This document shows positions 56,991-64,000 of a stretch of 64,000 bases of DNA, one piece after another (the first letter of the stretch is position 1; every line of letters begins with the position of its first letter). The stretch is from the NCBI RefSeq assembly GCF_014621775.1, contig NZ_CP061204.1:1508501-1572500 (forward strand). The letters run 5' to 3'. A program made the position numbers and the translations under genes. The notes under the pieces are model-generated. The model saw only the letters and a program-made list of their open reading frames with translations, was not told the DNA's origin and searched no databases. Source of the stretch: Stenotrophomonas sp. 169 (GTDB lineage: Bacteria; Pseudomonadota; Gammaproteobacteria; Xanthomonadales; Xanthomonadaceae).

Positions 56991-57518
56991 ATGAAGGCGA
57001 CAGGTAATTTCGAGGCGGCGCGCGACGTCGATCCGATGGTGGTGCTGAGCGACAAGACCCGTGCTCACATCGAGCACTGGCTGTCCAAGTTCCCGCCGGA
57101 CCGCAAGCGTTCGGCTGTGCTGCAGGGCCTGCACGCCGCGCAGGAGCAGAACGGCGGTTGGTTGACCGACGAGCTGATCGCCGGCGTGGCCAAGTACCTG
57201 GACCTGCCGCCGGTATGGGCCTATGAGGTCGCCAGCTTCTACTCGATGTTCGAGCTGGAAAAGGTCGGCCGCCACAACGTGGCCTTCTGCACCAACATCA
57301 GCTGCTGGTTGAATGGCGCCGAGGACCTGGTCGCGCATGCCGAGAAGAAGCTCGGCTGCAAGACCGGCCAGTCCACCGCCGACGGCCGCATCTACCTGAA
57401 ACGCGAAGAAGAATGCCTGGCCGGTTGTGCTGGAGCGCCGATGATGGTCATCAATGGCCATTACCACGAGCGCCTGACCGTCGAGAAAGTCGACGAGCTG
57501 CTGGACGGGTTGGAGTAA
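56991..57518 (+). CDS. nuoE: NADH-quinone oxidoreductase subunit E
   Basis: It holds the 2Fe-2S cluster N1a of the NADH module. The 175-residue thioredoxin-like protein has the four ligands Cys100, Cys105 (CTNISC) and Cys142, Cys146 (CLAGC). It is separated from nuoD by 97 bp, the largest gap in this part of the operon. Confidence 0.96.
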   Translation: MKATGNFEAARDVDPMVVLSDKTRAHIEHWLSKFPPDRKRSAVLQGLHAAQEQNGGWLTDELIAGVAKYLDLPPVWAYEVASFYSMFELEKVGRHNVAFCTNISCWLNGAEDLVAHAEKKLGCKTGQSTADGRIYLKREEECLAGCAGAPMMVINGHYHERLTVEKVDELLDGLE

Positions 57519-57521
57519 GCC

Positions 57522-58862
57522 ATGGCACATCATCACGCACCCAGTGGTCCGGTCGGTCCCGCACCGTTGCCGCACCAGGTGGTCTACACCACGCTGCATT
57601 ACGACACTCCGTGGTCGTACGAAAGCTATCTCAAGACCGGTGGCTATGCCGCCCTGCGCAGGATCCTCGAAGAGAAGATCAGCCCGGAGCAGGTCATCGA
57701 GATGGTCAAGCAGTCGAACCTGCGCGGCCGTGGCGGCGCCGGTTTCCCGACCGGCCTGAAGTGGTCCTTCATGCCCAAGGGCACGATGCAGAAGTACATC
57801 CTGTGCAACTCGGATGAATCCGAGCCGGGTACCTGCAAGGATCGCGACATCCTGCGTTACAACCCGCATTCGGTGGTCGAAGGCATGGCGATCGCCTGCT
57901 ACGCCACCGGCAGCACCGTGGGCTACAACTACCTGCGCGGTGAGTTCCACCACGAGCCGTTCGAGAACTTCGAACAGGCACTGGCCGACGCGTATGCGAA
58001 CGGCTGGCTGGGCAAGGACATCCTCGGCAGCGGCGTGGACATCGACATCTACGGTGCACTGGGTGCTGGCGCCTACATCTGCGGCGAAGAAACCGCGCTG
58101 ATGGAATCGCTGGAAGGCAAGAAGGGCCAGCCACGTTACAAGCCGCCGTTCCCGGCGAACTTCGGCCTGTACGGCAAGCCCAGCACGATCAACAACACCG
58201 AGACCTATGCCTCGGTGCCGGCGATCATCCGCAACGGTCCGGAGTGGTTCGCCGGTCTGTCGCTGACCAAGAACGGCGGTCCGAAGATCTTCTCGGTGTC
58301 CGGCTGCGTACAGCAGGGCGGCAACTTCGAGGTGCCGCTGGGCACCACCTTCGACGAACTGCTGGAAATGGCCGGTGGCCTGAAGCCGGGCCGCACGTTG
58401 AAGGGCGCAGTGCCGGGTGGTGTGTCCATGCCGGTGCTGAAGGCCGAAGAGCTGAAGGGCCTGCAGATGGACTACGACACCCTGCGTGCCCTGGGCACCG
58501 GTCTGGGTTCGGGCGCCATCGTGGTGCTGGATGACAGCGTGTGCTGCGTCAAGTTCGCCTGCCGCATCAGCCAGTTCTTCCACAAGGAATCCTGTGGCCA
58601 GTGCACGCCGTGCCGCGAAGGCACCGGCTGGATGCACCGGGTGCTGGAGCGCATCGTCGCCGGCAAGGCCACGATGGAAGACCTGCACCAGTTGAAGGCC
58701 GTGGCCGGCCAGATCGAAGGTCACACCATCTGCGCGTTCGGTGAAGCGGCGGCATGGCCCATCCAGGGTTTCCTGCGCCAGTTCTGGGACGAATTCGAGT
58801 ACTACATCGTCAACGGTCATTCGATGGTTGACGGCAAGAAGGTGGAGGCTGCTGCCGCATGA
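57522..58862 (+). CDS. nuoF: NADH-quinone oxidoreductase subunit F
   Basis: The NADH-oxidising subunit with FMN and cluster N3. The 446-residue protein has [15 protein letters not shown] (NADH/FMN), [19 protein letters not shown], and the 4Fe-4S ligands [12 protein letters not shown] plus a later Cys in HTICAFGEA. The N-terminus contains a short His-rich MAHHHA. Overlaps nuoG by four bases. Confidence 0.97.
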   Translation: MAHHHAPSGPVGPAPLPHQVVYTTLHYDTPWSYESYLKTGGYAALRRILEEKISPEQVIEMVKQSNLRGRGGAGFPTGLKWSFMPKGTMQKYILCNSDESEPGTCKDRDILRYNPHSVVEGMAIACYATGSTVGYNYLRGEFHHEPFENFEQALADAYANGWLGKDILGSGVDIDIYGALGAGAYICGEETALMESLEGKKGQPRYKPPFPANFGLYGKPSTINNTETYASVPAIIRNGPEWFAGLSLTKNGGPKIFSVSGCVQQGGNFEVPLGTTFDELLEMAGGLKPGRTLKGAVPGGVSMPVLKAEELKGLQMDYDTLRALGTGLGSGAIVVLDDSVCCVKFACRISQFFHKESCGQCTPCREGTGWMHRVLERIVAGKATMEDLHQLKAVAGQIEGHTICAFGEAAAWPIQGFLRQFWDEFEYYIVNGHSMVDGKKVEAAAA

Positions 58863-61093
58863 GCGCGCAACCCGTAAATCAGAGCGTGCCACCGGATCAC
58901 GTCACCGTCGAAATCGACGGCCAGTCGCTGGTCGTGCCGAAGGGCTCGATGATCATCCAGGCGGCCGACAAAGCCGGCATTCCGATCCCGCGCTTCTGCT
59001 ACCACGAGAAGCTGCCGATCGCGGCCAACTGCCGTATGTGCCTGGTGGATGTGGAGAAGTCGCCGAAGCCGGCGCCTGCCTGCGCCACGCCGGTGATGGA
59101 TGGCATGAAGGTTGCCACCCGCAGCGAAAAGGCACTCAAATTCCAGCGTTCGGTGATGGAGTTCCTGCTCATCAACCATCCGCTGGACTGCCCGGTCTGT
59201 GACCAGGGCGGCGAATGCGAGCTGCAGGACGTGTCGCTGGGTTATGGCCGTTCGGTCAGCCGCTTCAACGAGCGCAAGCGCGTGGTGGTGGACGAGGACA
59301 TGGGGCCGCTGGTGGCCACCGAAATGACCCGCTGCATCCAGTGCACGCGCTGCGTCCGCTTCACCGCCGACGTGGCCGGCACCTACGAGCTGGGTGGCAT
59401 GTACCGCGGCGAGAATCTGCAGATCGGTACCTACGACGGCAAGCCGTTGACCACCGAACTGTCCGGCAACGTGGTCGACGTCTGCCCGGTCGGTGCACTG
59501 ACCAACAAGGTGTTCCAGTTCCGCGCGCGTCCGTGGGAACTGACCGCGCGCGAATCGCTCGGCTACCACGATGCGATGGGCTCGAACCTGTTCCTGCACG
59601 TGCGTCGCGGCGAAGTGCTGCGCACCGTGCCGCGCGACAACGAGCTGGTCAACGAGTGCTGGCTGTCCGACCGTGACCGTTATTCGCACCAGGGCCTGTA
59701 CAGCGAAGACCGTGCGGTCAAGCCGCTGCGCAAGGTCAATGGTGAGTGGAAGGAAGTGAGCTGGGCCGAAGGTCTGGCCGCCGCCGCGGACATCCTCAAG
59801 GCCAACCAGGGCGATGCCCTGGGCGTGCTGGTGCATCCGTCCACCTCGAACGAAGAGGGCGCGCTGCTGGCCCGCCTGGCTTCGGGCTTGGGCAGCACGA
59901 ACCTCGATCACCGCATCACCAACCGCGACTTCTCCGACGCCGCCACGGCCGAGGTCTTCGGCCTGCCGCTGGCCGAGATCGAAGGGGCCGACCAGATCGT
60001 CGTGCTGGGCAGCAATGTCCGCCACGAGCTGCCCCTGCTGCATGCCCGTCTGCGCAAGGCGCAGACCAGCAACGGCGCGAAGATCCACGTGGTCAACCCC
60101 GTCGACTTCGACTTCGCCTTCAGCATTGCCGGCAAGCAGATCGTCGCTCCCTCGAAGTTCGTCGACGCGCTGGCCAATGTCGAGCTGCGTACGGCGGTGC
60201 AGGGCGGTCGCAATACCGTGCTGATCGTCGGCGGTATTGCCGAGAACCATCCGCAGGCTGCTGCGATCCGCGCTGCTGCGCGTGATTTCGCTGCGGCAAC
60301 CGGCGCCCGGTTGTGCCGTATCCCGCAGGGCGCCAATGCCATCGGCCTCACCCGTGCCGGCGTGCTGCCGGCGGGCAAGGATGTGGCCGCCATGCTGGCG
60401 CAGCCGCGCCAGGCGTACGTGGTCTACGGCCTCGAGCCGGGCCTGGATTTCGCCGACGCCCCTGCCGCCCGCAAGGCGCTGGCCGGTGCGCAGGTCGTGG
60501 CTTTCAGCCAGTTCGCCTGTGCCTCGACCCGCGATGTCGCCGACGTGATCCTGCCGATCGGTGCGCTGCCGGAAATCGACGCCACGCTGACCAACCTCGA
60601 TGGTCGCTCGCAGTCGGCACGTGCCGGCGGCAAGCTGCCGGGTGAGGCCCGCGAGGGCTGGCGCGTGCTGCGTGCCCTGGGTGGCGAGATGGCGCTGGCT
60701 GGTTTCGAGTTCACCGATCTGGCCGGCCTGCGTGCCAGTCTGGCCCCGGTGAGCGTGAACGTGGCCGGTTCCACCGCCGTTGCCGTGAGCAACGAGGGTC
60801 TGGAAGTCGCGTCGACCGCGGCGATCTACCGTACCGACGCCGTCGTCCGCCGCGCCCCGGCGCTGCAGTCGCATCCGCTGAACACTGCCCCGCGCATCGT
60901 GCTCAATGCCGACGATGCCGCGCGCCTGCAGTTGCAGGAAGGGCAGATGGCCAAGGTCGGCACCGACGCCGGCCGTGCCACGCTGCCGGTGGTGGTCGAC
61001 CGCCGCGTCGCGGCAGGGTCGGTCTGGATTGAATCGGGCCACGGTGCAACCGCACCGCTGGGTGCCGCTCGTGTAACGGTGGTGGCTGCATGA
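58859..61093 (+). CDS. nuoG: NADH-quinone oxidoreductase subunit G
   Basis: The large Fe-S subunit carrying N1b, N4 and N5. The 744-residue protein starts with a ferredoxin domain ([15 protein letters not shown]), then [14 protein letters not shown], and the 4Fe-4S block [11 protein letters not shown]; the rest is a molybdopterin-oxidoreductase-like domain without the cofactor. Start ATG 58859. Confidence 0.97.
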   Translation: MSAQPVNQSVPPDHVTVEIDGQSLVVPKGSMIIQAADKAGIPIPRFCYHEKLPIAANCRMCLVDVEKSPKPAPACATPVMDGMKVATRSEKALKFQRSVMEFLLINHPLDCPVCDQGGECELQDVSLGYGRSVSRFNERKRVVVDEDMGPLVATEMTRCIQCTRCVRFTADVAGTYELGGMYRGENLQIGTYDGKPLTTELSGNVVDVCPVGALTNKVFQFRARPWELTARESLGYHDAMGSNLFLHVRRGEVLRTVPRDNELVNECWLSDRDRYSHQGLYSEDRAVKPLRKVNGEWKEVSWAEGLAAAADILKANQGDALGVLVHPSTSNEEGALLARLASGLGSTNLDHRITNRDFSDAATAEVFGLPLAEIEGADQIVVLGSNVRHELPLLHARLRKAQTSNGAKIHVVNPVDFDFAFSIAGKQIVAPSKFVDALANVELRTAVQGGRNTVLIVGGIAENHPQAAAIRAAARDFAAATGARLCRIPQGANAIGLTRAGVLPAGKDVAAMLAQPRQAYVVYGLEPGLDFADAPAARKALAGAQVVAFSQFACASTRDVADVILPIGALPEIDATLTNLDGRSQSARAGGKLPGEAREGWRVLRALGGEMALAGFEFTDLAGLRASLAPVSVNVAGSTAVAVSNEGLEVASTAAIYRTDAVVRRAPALQSHPLNTAPRIVLNADDAARLQLQEGQMAKVGTDAGRATLPVVVDRRVAAGSVWIESGHGATAPLGAARVTVVAA

Positions 61094-62184
61094 ACGAATT
61101 GCTGTTGAACGCAGTGGACCCGCTGCACCAGTGGCTGCTTGGCCTTGGTGACATCGGCGCGCTGCTGTGGATCATCCTGAAGATCCTGGTGATCACCATG
61201 CCGGTGATCATCTCGGTGGCCTTCTATGTGGTCTGGGAACGCAAGCTGATCGGCTGGATGCATGTCCGCCACGGTCCGATGTACGTGGGCATGGGCATCT
61301 TCCAGGCCTTCGCCGACGTCTTCAAGCTGCTGTTCAAGGAAGTGCTGCAGCCGGCCAACGCGCACAAGGTGCTGTTCCTGCTGGCCCCGCTGATCACCCT
61401 CGCACCGGCCTTCGCGGCCTGGGCGGTGGTGCCCTTCGATGCGCAGCTGGTGTTGTCCAATGCCAACGCCGGCCTGCTGTACCTGCTGGCGATGACCTCG
61501 CTGGGCGTGTACGGCATCATCCTGGCGGGCTGGGCATCCAACTCGAAGTACGCGTTCCTGGGCGCGATGCGCGCCTCGGCGCAGATGATCAGCTACGAAA
61601 TCGCCATGGGCTTTGCCCTGGTCGGCGTGATGATCGCTTCGGGCAGCCTCAACCTGACCGGCATCGTCATGGCGCAGGCCGGAAGCTCCGGCTTCCTCGA
61701 CTGGTTCCTGCTGCCGCTGTTCCCGCTGTTCATCGTGTACTGGGTGTCCGGCGTGGCCGAAACCAACCGCGCGCCGTTCGACGTGGTGGAAGGCGAATCG
61801 GAAATCGTCGCCGGTCACATGGTCGAGTACTCCGGTGGTGCATTCGCGCTGTTCTTCCTGGCCGAATACGCGAACATGATCCTGATCAGCTTCCTGATCG
61901 CGATCTTCTTCCTCGGTGGCTGGCTGAGCCCGATCCAGGGTTGGGTCAATCCGGGTGCGATCTCGCCGTTCATCGACTGGATCTGGACCGGTGGCTGGCC
62001 GTGGCTGTTCATCAAGGTCTTCTTCTTCGCCAGCGCCTACATCTGGTTCCGTGCCAGCTTCCCGCGTTTCCGCTATGACCAGATCATGCGGCTGGGCTGG
62101 AAGGTCTTCATCCCGCTGACCATTTTCTGGATCGCGGTCACCGCCTTGATGGTGTTCTTCGGCGTGATTCAAAAGGGTGTCTAA
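61090..62184 (+). CDS. nuoH: NADH-quinone oxidoreductase subunit H
   Basis: A membrane subunit linking the Fe-S arm to the proton channels. 364 residues, about eight helices, with [18 protein letters not shown] and [26 protein letters not shown], the quinone-site loop. ATG 61090 overlaps nuoG in ATGA. Confidence 0.97.
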   Translation: MNELLLNAVDPLHQWLLGLGDIGALLWIILKILVITMPVIISVAFYVVWERKLIGWMHVRHGPMYVGMGIFQAFADVFKLLFKEVLQPANAHKVLFLLAPLITLAPAFAAWAVVPFDAQLVLSNANAGLLYLLAMTSLGVYGIILAGWASNSKYAFLGAMRASAQMISYEIAMGFALVGVMIASGSLNLTGIVMAQAGSSGFLDWFLLPLFPLFIVYWVSGVAETNRAPFDVVEGESEIVAGHMVEYSGGAFALFFLAEYANMILISFLIAIFFLGGWLSPIQGWVNPGAISPFIDWIWTGGWPWLFIKVFFFASAYIWFRASFPRFRYDQIMRLGWKVFIPLTIFWIAVTALMVFFGVIQKGV

Positions 62185-62188
62185 CGTA

Positions 62189-62677
62189 ATGAACAGGATT
62201 ACCCATTACTTCAAGAGCCTGCTGCTGCTGGAGCTGTTGGCCGGTCTGTGGCTGACGCTGAAGTACAGCTTCAAGCCGAAGTACACGATGATGTACCCGA
62301 TGGAAAAGTTCCCGCAGTCCCCGCGCTTCCGCGGCCTGCACGCCCTGCGCCGTTATCCGAACGGTGAAGAGCGCTGCATCGCCTGCAAGCTGTGCGAGGC
62401 GGTCTGCCCGGCGCTGGCCATCACCATCGATTCGGCCAAGCGCGAGGACGGCACCCGCCGCACCACGCGTTACGACATCGATCTGTTCAAGTGCATCTTC
62501 TGTGGCTTCTGCGAAGAAAGCTGCCCGGTGGACTCGATCGTCGAGACCCACATCCTCGAGTACCACTTCGAGAATCGTGGCGAGAACATCGTTACCAAGC
62601 CGCAGCTGCTGGCCCTGGGTGATCGGCTTGAGTCCGAAATCGCCGAGCGCCGTGCCGCCGACGCCGCTTACCGCTGA
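62189..62677 (+). CDS. nuoI: NADH-quinone oxidoreductase subunit I
   Basis: It holds clusters N6a and N6b. The 162-residue protein has two 4Fe-4S motifs, [12 protein letters not shown] and [15 protein letters not shown] 62189 (MNRITHYFK) is chosen over an in-frame GTG 12 bases upstream that would overlap nuoH. Confidence 0.96.
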   Translation: MNRITHYFKSLLLLELLAGLWLTLKYSFKPKYTMMYPMEKFPQSPRFRGLHALRRYPNGEERCIACKLCEAVCPALAITIDSAKREDGTRRTTRYDIDLFKCIFCGFCEESCPVDSIVETHILEYHFENRGENIVTKPQLLALGDRLESEIAERRAADAAYR

Positions 62678-62686
62678 GGTCGAGAC

Positions 62687-63358
62687 ATGGATTGGGTAAA
62701 TATCGCTTTCTGGGTTTTCGCCATCGCAGCCAGTGTGTCGGCAGCGGCGGTGATCAGTGCGCGCAGCCCGGTCAACGCCGTGCTCTGCCTGGTGCTGACT
62801 TTCTTCTCCGTCGCCTGTATCTGGATCCTGGTTGGTGCCGAGTTCCTCGGCGTGGCGCTGGTGCTGGTGTATGTCGGCGCGGTGATGGTGCTGTTCCTGT
62901 TCGTGGTGATGATGCTGGACATCGACACCGACAACCTGCGCGAGGGCTGGGTGCGTTACCTGCCGGTCGGGCTGGTGGTCGCGGTGGTGATGCTGGTGCA
63001 GATCGTCACCCTGATCGGCGTGCGGGGCAGGGCGGTGACGCCGTTCCCGGCCGACAACGCGGCGGCGCTGGCGGCTGACACCTCCAACATCACCTGGTTG
63101 GCACGCAGCCTGTTCACTGAATACCTGCTGCCGTTCGAGTTCGCTGCGGTCATCCTGACCGTCGCCGTGGTCGCCGCTGTGATGCTGACCCTGCGCCAGC
63201 GCACCGGCATCAAGACGCAGAACCCGGGCGAGCAGACGATGGTCAAGTCGCGTGACCGCCTGACGGTGGTGAAGATGGACGTCGAAACGCCGTTCGTGCA
63301 CAGCAACACCAAGGCTGCCGTCGACATGCCGGCCGCCGGCGAGGAGACCAAGCCATGA
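62687..63358 (+). CDS. nuoJ: NADH-quinone oxidoreductase subunit J
   Basis: A membrane subunit of 223 residues with five helices ([34 protein letters not shown] and others) and a soluble C-terminal tail longer than in E. coli. Overlaps nuoK by four bases. Confidence 0.94.
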   Translation: MDWVNIAFWVFAIAASVSAAAVISARSPVNAVLCLVLTFFSVACIWILVGAEFLGVALVLVYVGAVMVLFLFVVMMLDIDTDNLREGWVRYLPVGLVVAVVMLVQIVTLIGVRGRAVTPFPADNAAALAADTSNITWLARSLFTEYLLPFEFAAVILTVAVVAAVMLTLRQRTGIKTQNPGEQTMVKSRDRLTVVKMDVETPFVHSNTKAAVDMPAAGEETKP

Positions 63359-63660
63359 TCACGTTGGGCCATATCCTGGCGCTGGGCGCGGTGCTGTTCT
63401 GCATCAGCCTGGCCGGCATCTTCCTCAACCGGAAGAACGTCATCGTCCTGTTGATGTCCATCGAGCTGATGCTGCTTTCGGTGAACATCAATTTCGTCGG
63501 GTTCTCGCGGGAACTGGGTGACACGGCCGGCCAGCTGTTCGTGTTCTTCATCCTGACCGTGGCAGCCGCCGAGGCCGCGATCGGCCTGGCGATCCTGGTG
63601 ACCCTGTTCCGTACACGTCGAACGATCAATGTCGGCGAAGTCGATTCGTTGAAGGGCTGA
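63355..63660 (+). CDS. nuoK: NADH-quinone oxidoreductase subunit K
   Basis: A 101-residue proton-channel subunit with three helices. Conserved Glu residues lie in [16 protein letters not shown] and in [17 protein letters not shown] 63355 overlaps the nuoJ stop. Confidence 0.96.
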   Translation: MITLGHILALGAVLFCISLAGIFLNRKNVIVLLMSIELMLLSVNINFVGFSRELGDTAGQLFVFFILTVAAAEAAIGLAILVTLFRTRRTINVGEVDSLKG

Positions 63661-63667
63661 TTAACAG

Positions 63668-64000
63668 ATGGAAATCACACTCGCCAAGAGTCTGTTGATC
63701 GCAGTGGTGCTTGCACCGCTGTTCGGCAGCATCATCGCCGGCCTGTTCGGTCGTCAGGTCGGGCGCCTCGGCGCGCAGACCATCACCATCCTCGGCGTGG
63801 CCGTCAGCTGCGCCCTGTCGATGTACACCTTCTACCAGCTGCTGTGGGGCGGCGCGCAGCCGTTCAACGAAAACCTGTACACCTTCTTCGAAGTGGGCCA
63901 GTACTCGGCACACGTCGGCTTCATGGTCGACAAGCTGACCGCGATGATGATGGTGGTGGTGACCTTCGTGTCGCTGCTGGTGCACATCTACACCATCGGC
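63668..64000 (+). CDS. nuoL: NADH-quinone oxidoreductase subunit L (3' truncated by window)
   Basis: The first 111 residues of the large antiporter-like subunit. They start MEITLAKSLLIAVVLAPLFGSIIAGLFGR and reach VDKLTAMMMVVVTFVSLLVHIYTIG, a typical NuoL segment. The gene runs off the right edge; nuoM and nuoN presumably follow. Confidence 0.95.
   Translation, partial: MEITLAKSLLIAVVLAPLFGSIIAGLFGRQVGRLGAQTITILGVAVSCALSMYTFYQLLWGGAQPFNENLYTFFEVGQYSAHVGFMVDKLTAMMMVVVTFVSLLVHIYTIG

Noticed and set aside
56655-61042. Two minus-strand frames of about 740 codons each opposite nuoD to nuoG
   Set aside because: They are antisense shadows of well-recognised complex I genes and show no domain of their own.

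Overview
The window is about 64 kb of a GC-rich gammaproteobacterial chromosome of the family Xanthomonadaceae, most likely Stenotrophomonas. Three things point there. The arginine genes include an acetylornithine carbamoyltransferase and a fused acetylglutamate kinase/synthase, both typical of this family. The gene orders asd-fimV-truA-trpF-trpB-trpA-accD and glmM-tpiA-secG-tRNA-Leu-nuo fit the group. The gaps between genes are full of short palindromes ending in GTAG, like the SMAG repeats described in S. maltophilia. The species cannot be fixed from this sequence.

Layout. 1-3562: end of a LysM protein, an MFS exporter, sufE and cysS. 3737-4294: a secreted protein of unknown function. 4330-16835: an arginine/proline block (argF', argG, argE', fused argB-argA, a GNAT gene, argC, argH, a YciI-like gene, proB, proA). 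An apparent arginine-codon leader with terminator/antiterminator precedes the block, and a lower-GC Ig-repeat gene on the opposite strand separates proB from proA. 16887-22575: the pgaABCD operon for poly-N-acetylglucosamine, with a Clp/CRP-type site upstream. 22807-24505: an MFS transporter with an 18-bp operator-like palindrome, then two identical tRNA-Pro genes, each with its own promoter. 24560-31197: cytochrome bd oxidase genes cydABX, divergent from the cydDC exporter, sharing an intergenic FNR/Anr box. 31236-34326: a DUF1294 protein, a MetX-family acyltransferase, psd and a Sco1 protein. 34454-48470: prmB, aroC, a hydroxyacid dehydrogenase, asd, fimV, a VOC protein, truA, trpF, a LysR regulator divergent from trpB, trpB, trpA, accD and glmM. 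48760-51734: a YejM-like membrane hydrolase and an Fe(II)/2OG oxygenase. 51735-52413: a long non-coding stretch with nested inverted repeats. 52414-64000: tpiA, secG, tRNA-Leu and nuoA to nuoL (cut by the window end).

How it works together. The arg block encodes every step from glutamate to arginine except the ArgD transamination, through acetylated intermediates (N-acetylornithine to N-acetylcitrulline to citrulline). proBA uses the same precursor for proline. cyd and nuo are respiratory chain components, and the Anr/FNR box implies oxygen control of the bd oxidase. Most genes are core metabolism. The accessory or unexplained items are the Ig-like gene, the SMAG arrays, the nested inverted repeat and several unassigned regulatory palindromes. 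I found no phage, insertion sequence, CRISPR array or clear defence system.
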